Shown: piece after piece, positions 1-5,822 of the stretch
How the letters are laid out: each line of letters begins with the position of its first letter
How positions within the stretch are numbered: the first letter of the stretch is position 1
The notes under the pieces: model-generated
Told to the model about the DNA's origin: nothing
Seen by the model: the letters and a program-made list of their open reading frames with translations, nothing else
Databases searched by the model: none
Made by a program: the position numbers and the translations under genes
From: an uncultured Actinomyces sp.
Lineage (GTDB): Bacteria; Actinomycetota; Actinomycetes; Actinomycetales; Actinomycetaceae
DNA length: 6,337 nucleotides
Direction of reading: 5' to 3'
NCBI GenBank assembly: GCA_938022345.1
Contig: CALIEP010000339.1
Coordinates: 1-6,337 of the forward strand

Positions 1-2687
1 GGAATACCGTGGTTGATTTCGGGGTCGAGGTGGTAGGGGCGGCCCGCCAAGACGATTCCACGCACTCCGTGTTCACGCATCCACTCGAGTGCTTCGCGGC
101 CCTTTTCCTTGATTTCAGCCTTGACTGCTGCGTCTTCTTCCCACGCCTTATCCAGTGCGCGGGTCATTTCTTCAACGCTGATGTCGTAGCCATACTGCGC
201 GAAGGTGCGCACGAGGTGTGCGGGTAGGTAGTCGCGGTTGCCGAAGTTGATGAAGGGACTGATGAACTTCACGCCCGGCTCATTCAGGCGTTCCATGTTG
301 TTGCGAATGACTTCGGGGTAGGTTGCAACGACCGGGCAGTTGAAGTTGTTATCCGCGTCGGTGAGCTTTTGCTCGAAATCAACGCAGGGGTACCAGATCG
401 TTGTGATTCCCTTGTCCAGCAGGGATTCGATGTGTCCGTGGACGAGCTTAGCCGGGTAGCACACGTTTTCGGAAGGGATCGATTCCATTCCCTGTTCGAA
501 TAGCTCGTGGTTACTTCGCCCGGAGATCATCACGCGGAAGCCGAGCTCGGTGAGCATCGTGAACCAGAAGGGGTAGTTCTCGTACATGCCCAGAACACGG
601 GGAATACCAATGTCTCCGCGGAACGCCTTAGCTTCGGTGAGGCGTCGGTATCCAAAGATCCTCTTGTACTTCCAGTCATAGAGGTTGGGTAGGTCCGACT
701 TGCGTGGGACCTTCTCAAGGCTTGCCCCGCGCTCGCAACGGTTCCCCGATACGTGCCTTTCTCCGTTGGAGAAGGTCGATATCGTCATCTGACAGTGGTT
801 TTGGCACAGGCGGCAGGTCTTGCGGGTGGTCTCGACTTGGAAGTCCTCGAGGTCTTCCACGCGAGCGAGTGTCGACTCACCTTCACCGCTGTCGTGCATG
901 CGGGCAGTGAGCGCCGCGCCGTAAGCGCCCATGAGTCCGGCGATATCGGGGCGAACAACCTCGCGGCCGGTGAGCAGCTCAAATGCGCGAAGAACCGAGT
1001 CGTTGAGGAAGGTTCCACCCTGGACAACGACGCGTTCGCCCAGGTCCGAGGGGTCCTTGAGCTTGATGACCTTGTAGAGGGCATTACGCACGACCGAGTA
1101 GGACAAACCAGCACTGATGTCGCGCACATCCGCGCCTTCTTTTTGCGCCTGCTTGACCGATGAATTCATGAAGACCGTGCAGCGCGTTCCCAAGTCAACG
1201 GGGCTGCTTGACTCCATTGCCATCTGAGCGAAGTTTCGCACGTCAGTTCCAATGGTCTGCGCGAAGGTTTGCAGGAAGGAGCCGCAACCGGAGGAGCAGG
1301 CTTCGTTGACGGAAATTGAATCGACTGCGTGATCCTTGATCCGCAGGTACTTCATGTCCTGGCCGCCGATGTCGATGACCGAGGTGACGCCGGGCTGGAT
1401 GAATTCCGCGGCGCGATAGTGCGCCATTGTTTCGATTTCGCCCTCGTCCATGGTCAGGGCCGCGGTGACCAGACCTTCGCCGTATTCGGTTGCGCAGGAT
1501 CGACCAATCACGGTGCCTTCGGGCAGTTCCGAGCGAACGCGGCGAACGATGTTGACGGCCGCAGCGACGGGGTCGCCTTCGTTGGAGGCATAGTGGGTGA
1601 AGACGATCCTGTCATCTTCGTCAATGACGACGGCTTTGATGGTGGTTGAACCAGCGTCGATTCCGAGCCAGCAGCGCCCGCGGGCCTGCGAGAGGTCGGC
1701 CTTGGGGATGACTTCTTGTGCGTGACGCTGGACGAATTCTTCTTTTTCTTCCGGGGTTGCAAAGAGGGGGCGCATGCGAGCGGATTCGGCTTCGACGTGT
1801 GCGGTGGCGAGGCGGTCGATCAGTTGCTCGAGCGCGTTTCCTTCTTCTTCGCCTCGTTTCTTTGCTTCTTTCGAGGCCAAGAGCGCGGCCCCGATAGCGA
1901 CGTAAAGCTGCGCGTTTTCCGGGGTGATGAAGGATTCTGCCTTGGGGAGTAGGGTCTTGTAGGCCTCGCGAAGTTGAGGGAGGAAGTGCAGCGGGCCGCC
2001 AAGAAACATGACGTTTCCGCGGATGGGGCGACCGCAGGCAAGACCTGCAATGGTTTGGGTTGCGACCGCGCTGAAGATCGAGGCCGCGAGGTCCTCGTGA
2101 GCGGCGCCTTGGTTGATCAGAGGCTGGATATCCGATTTCGCGAAGACACCGCAGCGCGAGGCGATCGGGTAGAGCTGGGTGTGCGCTTCGGCCAGCGTGT
2201 TCAGTCCCGAGGCGTCGGTGTGGAGCAGCGTGGCCATTTGGTCGATGAAGGCTCCGGTTCCACCCGCACAGGTTCCGTTCATTCGCTGTTCGGGGGTGGG
2301 GTGAAGGTATGTGAGTTTTGCGTCTTCGCCGCCCAATTCGATGACGACGTCGACTTCTTGGTGGAGCCGCTGGGTGGATTCCGTTCCGGCGATGACTTCC
2401 TGAACGAAGGGGATGCCCATTGCGCGGGCTGTCGTCAGGCCACCAGAACCGGTGATCGCAGCTTGGACGACGAGTCCCGGGTAGATGTCCTCGATGTCTT
2501 CGAGGAGGTGTCCGAGTTCGGCGCGAACGTCTGCGTTGTGGCGGCGATAGTCTGAGAAGAGGATGCGGTTGCCGTCTAAGACAACGGCTTTGACCGTCGT
2601 TGAGCCCACATCGATACCGAGCTGGCACGGGTGTTCGGGTGTGCTTTCAACGTGTAGACGCGAGCCTTCAATGATCTGCGTATCCAT
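1..2687 (-). CDS. Acyl-CoA dehydratase activase-related multidomain protein (tandem BadF/BcrA ATPase domains + DUF2229), C-terminus beyond window
   Basis: I translated 895 uninterrupted codons from the ATG at 2687 to the left edge with no stop, so the 3' part is missing. Domain 1 (about residues 22-275) and domain 2 (about 340-595) are both ASKHA ATPases of the BadF/BadG/BcrA/BcrD family. Each has a phosphate-1 loop (GIDVGSTTVK at 24-33, GIDAGSTTIK at 342-351) and a second loop (ELGGEDAK at 117-124, DIGGQDMK at 439-446). Each also has two cysteines in the contexts that bind the [4Fe-4S] cluster of HgdC-type activases: NGTCAGGTGAF (C140) and SRCGVFAKS (C179), then NEACSSGCGSF (C464) and TRCTVFMNS (C503). 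A C-X2-C-X3-C segment (C625, C628, C632, with C651) precedes a DUF2229-like region from about 694, with CYPAKLVHGH at 743-752 and GRPYHLDPEINHG at 882-894. By family knowledge, activases use ATP to drive low-potential electron transfer to a dehydratase or reductase. The substrate is not evident. No Shine-Dalgarno precedes the ATG. A CATAGT box ends 9 nt upstream, suggesting a very short leader. Confidence 0.93.
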   Translation of the reverse strand, partial: MDTQIIEGSRLHVESTPEHPCQLGIDVGSTTVKAVVLDGNRILFSDYRRHNADVRAELGHLLEDIEDIYPGLVVQAAITGSGGLTTARAMGIPFVQEVIAGTESTQRLHQEVDVVIELGGEDAKLTYLHPTPEQRMNGTCAGGTGAFIDQMATLLHTDASGLNTLAEAHTQLYPIASRCGVFAKSDIQPLINQGAAHEDLAASIFSAVATQTIAGLACGRPIRGNVMFLGGPLHFLPQLREAYKTLLPKAESFITPENAQLYVAIGAALLASKEAKKRGEEEGNALEQLIDRLATAHVEAESARMRPLFATPEEKEEFVQRHAQEVIPKADLSQARGRCWLGIDAGSTTIKAVVIDEDDRIVFTHYASNEGDPVAAAVNIVRRVRSELPEGTVIGRSCATEYGEGLVTAALTMDEGEIETMAHYRAAEFIQPGVTSVIDIGGQDMKYLRIKDHAVDSISVNEACSSGCGSFLQTFAQTIGTDVRNFAQMAMESSSPVDLGTRCTVFMNSSVKQAQKEGADVRDISAGLSYSVVRNALYKVIKLKDPSDLGERVVVQGGTFLNDSVLRAFELLTGREVVRPDIAGLMGAYGAALTARMHDSGEGESTLARVEDLEDFQVETTRKTCRLCQNHCQMTISTFSNGERHVSGNRCERGASLEKVPRKSDLPNLYDWKYKRIFGYRRLTEAKAFRGDIGIPRVLGMYENYPFWFTMLTELGFRVMISGRSNHELFEQGMESIPSENVCYPAKLVHGHIESLLDKGITTIWYPCVDFEQKLTDADNNFNCPVVATYPEVIRNNMERLNEPGVKFISPFINFGNRDYLPAHLVRTFAQYGYDISVEEMTRALDKAWEEDAAVKAEIKEKGREALEWMREHGVRGIVLAGRPYHLDPEINHGI

Positions 2688-2696
2688 GACTGCGAA

Positions 2697-2702
2697 ACTA
2701 TG
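2697..2702 (-). promoter_or_regulatory. Putative -10 box of the activase-related gene
   Basis: On the minus strand CATAGT (4 of 6 matches to TATAAT) lies 9 nt before the ATG at 2687. A TTGGAA at plus positions 2718-2723 could be the -35 with a 15-bp spacer, and it lies inside the left arm and centre of the inverted repeat at 2712-2738. Initiation from this box would leave a leader of only a few nucleotides, which fits the missing Shine-Dalgarno. Box assignment is by eye. Confidence 0.35.
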
Positions 2703-2711
2703 ACGCAGATT

Positions 2712-2738
2712 TCTAATTTCCAAACTGTTGAAATTAGA
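2712..2738. promoter_or_regulatory. Divergent-promoter operator: 9-bp perfect inverted repeat, 9-bp spacer
   Basis: The arms TCTAATTTC (2712-2720) and GAAATTAGA (2730-2738) are perfect reverse complements around a 9-bp centre (2721-2729). The site lies in the 59-bp gap between the divergent starts of the activase-related gene and the TetR regulator. It overlaps the proposed -10 of tetR and the proposed -35 of the activase gene. TetR-family repressors usually bind inverted repeats of this size beside their own gene, so the likely role is autoregulation plus control of the activase. Binding is inferred from position and symmetry only. Confidence 0.7.
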
Positions 2739-2740
2739 CT
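2735..2740 (+). promoter_or_regulatory. Putative -10 box of tetR (leaderless start)
   Basis: TAGACT fits the TANNNT pattern of actinobacterial -10 boxes. It ends 6 nt before the ATG at 2747, so initiation at the usual distance would begin at or next to the A of the start codon. There is no convincing Shine-Dalgarno before this ATG (only GAG 3 nt upstream), which supports a leaderless transcript. The box is covered by the right arm of the inverted repeat. Confidence 0.4.
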
Positions 2741-2746
2741 GAGCTC

Positions 2747-3493
2747 ATGACTCAATCACGGGCGACAAAGGCACAAAAACAGCGAAAAGAGCCTTCGGAT
2801 TCCCTGAAGGAGCTCTCAGAAGTTTCATCAGATGTTGAAACTTCTGAATTGAATAAAGAAACATCTCCTCTTTCAAAAATCCATCGAGGTCCCTCCGCTT
2901 CCCGCGGAGAAATCAAAAAACGCATCATCGAAGCTGCGCGCAGCGAGTTCGTTACTCAGGGCTACGACCACACGACGATGCGCTCGGTTGCCCGTAGCGC
3001 AGGCTGTGATCCCGCTTTGATCACCTACTACTTCAACACCAAGCAAAAGCTCTTCCGAGCCTGCATGGACCTCCCCCTCGATCCGGCCTCGGAAATCATC
3101 GCACTCCTCACGCCAGGCCCCAAAGAAGCGGCGCGACGCCTCGTGGATTACATCCTCGATCTGTATGAGCACAAACTGACCTCAGAAACGCTCACCGCAC
3201 TCATGCGCGCTCTCACCACCGACACCTCAACATCACAGCGTTTTCGCACCTACATGCGCACGGATGTCCTTGAGCAAGTGAGTGACTATTTGGCCACAGA
3301 TCCCTCCGATGCGCGCCGCCTCGTGGAAATGCTTGAGCTCCTCTTGTCGATGCTCTACGGGGTCGTGACCATGCGCTACATCATTGCCTTGGAACCCCTG
3401 GCAAGCATGCCACGCCAACGAATCCACGCAACCCTCACCCCGTTTATCCAAGAGCGCATCGACGACGTCTTCGATTCTCTTCTTCCGCAGTAA
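2747..3493 (+). CDS. TetR/AcrR-family transcriptional regulator
   Basis: This 248-residue protein has a TetR-type DNA-binding domain at about residues 54-102. It reads RIIEAARSEFVTQGY, then the helix-turn-helix TMRSVARSAGCDPALITYYF and the NTKQKLF turn that closes the domain. The C-terminal ligand-binding domain (about 110-245) resembles the TetR_C_16 type, with ILDLYEHKL, LMRALTTD and YIIALEPLAS. The first 50 residues are a Ser/Glu/Lys-rich tail, longer than in most family members. The only other in-frame start I see before the domain is a TTG at 2849. It is transcribed divergently from the activase-related gene with an inverted repeat between them, so it probably represses both. The ligand is unknown. 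A lipid or acyl-CoA effector is conceivable from the neighbour but is not shown. Confidence 0.93.
   Translation: MTQSRATKAQKQRKEPSDSLKELSEVSSDVETSELNKETSPLSKIHRGPSASRGEIKKRIIEAARSEFVTQGYDHTTMRSVARSAGCDPALITYYFNTKQKLFRACMDLPLDPASEIIALLTPGPKEAARRLVDYILDLYEHKLTSETLTALMRALTTDTSTSQRFRTYMRTDVLEQVSDYLATDPSDARRLVEMLELLLSMLYGVVTMRYIIALEPLASMPRQRIHATLTPFIQERIDDVFDSLLPQ
2789..2815 (+). repeat. Bulged hairpin in the tetR 5' coding region
   Basis: GAGCCTTC (2789-2796) can pair with GAAG (2806-2809) and GCTC (2812-2815), leaving a 2-nt GA bulge and a 9-nt loop. It directly abuts the longer inverted repeat at 2816-2847. It lies in the part of the gene encoding the low-complexity N-terminal tail. It could fold in the mRNA or be incidental. 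Confidence 0.35.
2816..2847. repeat. 12-bp perfect inverted repeat in the tetR 5' coding region (possible second operator or mRNA hairpin)
   Basis: The arms TCAGAAGTTTCA (2816-2827) and TGAAACTTCTGA (2836-2847) are perfect reverse complements with an 8-nt spacer. The site lies in codons for the N-terminal tail of the TetR protein. Its half-sites share the TTTC...GAAA core of the intergenic inverted repeat at 2712-2738. The two centres are about 106 bp apart, close to ten helical turns. It may be a second TetR operator or an RNA stem-loop. No T-run follows, so it is not an intrinsic terminator. Confidence 0.6.
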
Positions 3494-3505
3494 ACTGCCA
3501 TTTTT

Positions 3506-3521
3506 CGGCGTGCGCACGCCG
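3506..3521. repeat. 16-bp perfect palindrome between tetR and the ABC-like gene
   Basis: CGGCGTGCGCACGCCG is self-complementary without a spacer and begins 12 nt after the tetR stop codon. A T-run (TTTTT, 3501-3505) precedes it on the plus strand rather than following it, and no T-run follows on the minus strand, so it does not have the form of an intrinsic terminator. A protein-binding site upstream of the next gene is the likelier role. Confidence 0.5.
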
Positions 3522-3550
3522 CAATTGAGCACAGCTATTGGCACAATTGC
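3521..3550. promoter_or_regulatory. Inverted repeat GCAATTG...CAATTGC and possible leaderless promoter of the ABC-like gene
   Basis: The arms GCAATTG (3521-3527) and CAATTGC (3544-3550) are perfect reverse complements 16 bp apart. They end 3 nt before the ATG at 3554. CACAAT (3542-3547) could serve as a -10 box: it has the A at position 2 and the T at position 6, and it lies 6 nt before the ATG. No Shine-Dalgarno is present and no well-spaced -35 was found. Confidence 0.35.
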
Positions 3551-3553
3551 ACT

Positions 3554-4897
3554 ATGACAACTCACGCCCCCACCGATGAAGAACGCGCAGCCTTTGTTGC
3601 CTCGCGACCCAAGCGTCGCTGGTGGCGAACCCGCAGGAGCACGGCGTCTGGCAGTGTCGGCGGAAGAGTCATGTACTTCGCTCGCAGCGCCAGCATCATC
3701 GACTCGGTCAGCAAGGCGCACTACCTAGAAGACACCGATCTTGCGCTCCGCACCGGATCGACGGTTGCGGTTTTTGATCCGCAGGCAGTGCGTAGGCGTT
3801 CAATCGCCCTTGCTCTGGCCGGGCTCCGCCCACTCGACGCGGGCTCAGTGTGGATGCCGGCGCGCAGCCGCAGCGTTCTGATTTCCCCGGATGAGGTTTT
3901 GATTCCCTCTCTGACGCTGTCCCAAAACCTTGTTATTCCCTGCGCCGCAATGGGCGAAATCGTCGATCCGGGTGAAATCCGCAGGCGGGCTGAACGACTT
4001 GGCGTTGATCTTGATCGAGTTGCGCGCGATGTCAGCGCTTGCGATCTCCTGAAGTTCCAGGTCCTTCGCGCACTGATCTACCGCGCAGATTTGGTAGTTG
4101 TCAGCGATTTCCCTATCCAGACCGAAGACGCGCCCTCCTTCGAGGATTTCTCCGAGGCCTGCGAGCTTCTTCGCGCCACTGGCACGTGCGTCGTCTTCTT
4201 CACCGACAGTCCCGAGGCCGCTGCCTTGGCTCAGCGTGTGCTCATCGTTGCCAATAGCACGATCGTCGCCGACGCCGCTGACCTTGATGCGCACTTCATC
4301 CGCATGGCCTGCGATGCCATTAATGAGAATCCCAGCGCTTATCTCGGCCCCATTCCCCGCGCAGGCGAGCCGGTGACTTCCGATGCATCCGTACTCGCTT
4401 CGGAGGAAGACACCCCCGCCGACGATACCGAAGCACCCGCAGAGGAAAGTGCGTCCAGCAATGTCACGCCCGCGGCCTCGGAAGGTGACGAAAGCTCCGT
4501 TTCCGACACCGCGGATGGCGGAGAGGTTGAAGATCACGCCTCGGCAATGAGCGAAAAGGGTACAGTGACGCCGAATTGGCACCCGCTGAGCACCCGCGTC
4601 ATACGCACAGCGGACTCCCCCTTACCTACTCCCCTGCCCTCTCAATGGGAAGAGAACCCGGAAACTGCGGAGATCGCGTTAGCTGCAATCGAGCAAGCAC
4701 GCCGCTTCCATCGCATCGAGCAGGCTCGCGCTTCGCTGGGCGATGAGCTCAAGGAGCAGCTCAACGAGGACCTGCCCACTGCTGCAGAAGCAAGCCCGGA
4801 AGAGCGTGCGCTGATTGAGCATGCGCAAAAGATTTTGGGGGAGCTGCCTGGACCGGTTATCCCCGATAGCGAGGATTCAACGGCCGAGGGCGAGTAA
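3554..4897 (+). CDS. Degenerate ABC-type ATPase-like protein with acidic C-terminal extension
   Basis: Residues about 45-245 of 447 follow the order of an ABC transporter ATPase domain, but the motifs are replaced. The Walker A position reads DPQAVRRRS (75-83) instead of GPNGAGKST, and the Q-loop glutamine is absent near SPDEVLIPSLT. The signature reads VSACD (160-164) followed by the typical helix KFQVLRALIYRADL. Walker B reads VVVSDFP (181-187), with Phe where the catalytic Glu belongs, and the H-loop reads FFTDSPE with Asp for His. The reading frame is intact, so this looks like a maintained pseudo-ATPase, not a decayed gene. Residues about 275-335 are an acidic Ser/Glu/Asp/Ala-rich linker, and 370-430 are probably helical. 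The first 39 residues are basic and lack homology I can see. An alternative ATG at 3671 has GGAAGAG close upstream. Two small membrane proteins follow, suggesting an envelope-linked role. The function is unknown. Confidence 0.85.
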   Translation: MTTHAPTDEERAAFVASRPKRRWWRTRRSTASGSVGGRVMYFARSASIIDSVSKAHYLEDTDLALRTGSTVAVFDPQAVRRRSIALALAGLRPLDAGSVWMPARSRSVLISPDEVLIPSLTLSQNLVIPCAAMGEIVDPGEIRRRAERLGVDLDRVARDVSACDLLKFQVLRALIYRADLVVVSDFPIQTEDAPSFEDFSEACELLRATGTCVVFFTDSPEAAALAQRVLIVANSTIVADAADLDAHFIRMACDAINENPSAYLGPIPRAGEPVTSDASVLASEEDTPADDTEAPAEESASSNVTPAASEGDESSVSDTADGGEVEDHASAMSEKGTVTPNWHPLSTRVIRTADSPLPTPLPSQWEENPETAEIALAAIEQARRFHRIEQARASLGDELKEQLNEDLPTAAEASPEERALIEHAQKILGELPGPVIPDSEDSTAEGE

Positions 4898-4921
4898 CTC
4901 GCGACTTTGAGTCCTACTCGC
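4890..4921 (+). repeat. Bulged stem-loop over the stop codon of the ABC-like gene
   Basis: GCGAGTAACTC (4890-4900) pairs with GAGT (4909-4912) and TACTCGC (4915-4921) to give 11 base pairs with a 2-nt CC bulge and an 8-nt loop. The TAA stop (4895-4897) lies within the left arm. No T-run follows, so termination here is only a possibility. It may instead attenuate or separate the ABC-like gene from the downstream membrane-protein pair. Confidence 0.45.
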
Positions 4922-4990
4922 GGCTAATTCGTGTCAAAATGAGAGGGTGACTGCACTTCGGTGCCCATCTTCATAGGAAGCGATGCAGGT

Positions 4991-5425
4991 ATGAGCAACG
5001 ACCATCCCTCATTTGGGCAGGCTCCCTCCGGGTCTCAGCCTCCCAGCATTGGCGAGCTTTTTGGCCGCATGACGGGGCAGATTTCATCATTGATTCGCGG
5101 AGAAATTGCACTGGCAAAGACTCAGGCAATGACGTTCCTGAACTACACGAAGGCAGGAATCGGTGCGTTGGCCGTTGCTGGCGTTCTTGCACTCTACGGT
5201 CTGGGCTGGATTTTCCACAGCATTGAGCTGGCTCTGGCCCTAGTTCTTCCCGCATGGGCAGCATCCTTGATCGTATGTGGCGGAATTTTCTTCTTCGTCT
5301 TGGTCCTTGCGTTTGTTGGAATTTCAAAGCTCAAGAAGTCGCGCGCACATGTTCCCCATCCTCAAGATGGCTTGAAGGAAAGCATGGATGCCTTGAAGAA
5401 GGGAGCTCACAAAGATGAGCAATGA
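4991..5425 (+). CDS. Holin-X / phage-holin-family (DUF1469-like) two-helix membrane protein
   Basis: The 144-residue protein has a polar Gly/Pro/Ser-rich head and then an amphipathic segment of the family (IGELFGRMTGQISSLIRGEI, about 20-39). Two hydrophobic membrane segments follow at about 55-80 and 88-112, with a Lys/Arg-rich turn (KLKKSR, 113-118) and a charged tail. This matches the actinobacterial Holin-X type. Despite the name, these are chromosomal housekeeping-like membrane proteins, and nothing here indicates phage. I chose the ATG because AGGAAG (4975-4980) lies 10 nt upstream. The GTG at 4961 would add ten residues, but its nearest purine-rich box ends 13 nt away. The end overlaps the next gene by 11 nt. 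Confidence 0.85.
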   Translation: MSNDHPSFGQAPSGSQPPSIGELFGRMTGQISSLIRGEIALAKTQAMTFLNYTKAGIGALAVAGVLALYGLGWIFHSIELALALVLPAWAASLIVCGGIFFFVLVLAFVGISKLKKSRAHVPHPQDGLKESMDALKKGAHKDEQ

Positions 5426-5747
5426 TCAGCAGGCACTAACTCCCGCCCCCAGCGCTGCAGAAATCGAGGCGCAGCTTCGGGCAACCCGCGAAGAGCTGAC
5501 GCAGACCGTCGATCAGCTTGTTGGCCAACTTCAGCCTTCCTACCAGATCGAGCAGGCCAAGAATAAGGCTCGCCTCAAGGTCGAAGAGCTCAAAGTGCGC
5601 GCCCGTTTGATCACCGAGCAAGCCCGCGAAGGCGATCCCGAAGCTCTCAAGACTCTGGGAATTGTTGCCTGCTCCACGGCTGCAGTTGTCGGTCTTGTCG
5701 CATGGCGAGTCATTTCGCGTATCAAGAGGTCTCGCGCAAGCTTCTAG
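5415..5747 (+). CDS. DUF3618 family membrane-anchored protein
   Basis: The 110-residue protein begins with a variable tail. The DUF3618-type motif comes next (about residues 15-40), where IEAQLRATREELTQTVDQL is the recognisable core. A charged helical stretch follows (about 45-72), then one membrane segment (about 81-100) and a short basic end (RIKRSRASF). The predicted form is a single-pass inner-membrane protein with a soluble helical N-terminal part. The ATG lies inside the end of the preceding gene (ATGAGCAATGA), with AAGGGAG 9 nt upstream, so the pair is probably translationally coupled. Holin-X and DUF3618 genes are often adjacent in Actinobacteria, which supports both calls. The biochemical role is unknown. 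Confidence 0.9.
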   Translation: MSNDQQALTPAPSAAEIEAQLRATREELTQTVDQLVGQLQPSYQIEQAKNKARLKVEELKVRARLITEQAREGDPEALKTLGIVACSTAAVVGLVAWRVISRIKRSRASF

Positions 5748-5769
5748 CGCTGAGCGCGTAATTTTGGCT

Positions 5770-5789
5770 CCACCTAGCACTTCAGGTGG
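5770..5789 (+). terminator. Weak hairpin after the DUF3618 gene, possible terminator
   Basis: CCACCT (5770-5775) and AGGTGG (5784-5789) pair around an 8-nt loop. A TTTTT run occurs at 5803-5807, but 13 nt separate it from the stem, so this is not a standard intrinsic terminator. It lies between the DUF3618 stop and the promoter of the next gene, where an end of transcription would be expected. Confidence 0.25.
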
Positions 5790-5810
5790 GGATCGGGCAT
5801 CGTTTTTAGG

Positions 5811-5816
5811 TATGAT
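5811..5816 (+). promoter_or_regulatory. -10 box of the DUF3073 gene
   Basis: TATGAT matches TATAAT at five of six positions. No good -35 hexamer is visible at 16-18 bp upstream, which is common in Actinobacteria. Initiation about 7 nt downstream (near 5823) would give a leader of about 65 nt before the ATG at 5890. Confidence 0.55.
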
Positions 5817-5822
5817 GTTCCC

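Noticed and set aside
753..1163. 136-codon open frame on the plus strand
   Set aside because: Antisense to conserved activase domain 2 and cysteine-segment codons; no RBS or family resemblance.
1974..2555. 193-codon open frame on the plus strand
   Set aside because: Antisense shadow of the activase domain 1 coding region; no recognisable domain.
1621..2628. 335-codon open frame on the minus strand, Arg/Pro-rich
   Set aside because: It overlaps the activase-related gene in another frame of the same strand; the composition is that of an out-of-frame GC-rich shadow, and the in-frame protein has clear family motifs.
3506..3521. Intrinsic terminator of tetR
   Set aside because: The T-run precedes the palindrome on the plus strand and no T-run follows it on either strand.
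3233..3721. 162-codon open frame on the minus strand
   Set aside because: Spans the tetR end and the start of the ABC-like gene in antisense; incompatible with two supported genes.
3845..4582. 245-codon open frame on the minus strand
   Set aside because: Antisense to the ABC-like gene; Gly/Cys-rich composition without a domain, while the plus-strand protein has an ABC-type arrangement.
4961..4990. Upstream GTG start for the Holin-X protein
   Set aside because: Its nearest purine-rich box (4941-4947) ends 13 nt away, while the ATG at 4991 has AGGAAG at 10 nt; the extra ten residues look unrelated to the family.
4991..5425. Prophage lysis gene
   Set aside because: The holin label is only a family name; no endolysin, phage structural gene or integrase is present, and the DUF3618 neighbour is typical of chromosomal actinobacterial loci.
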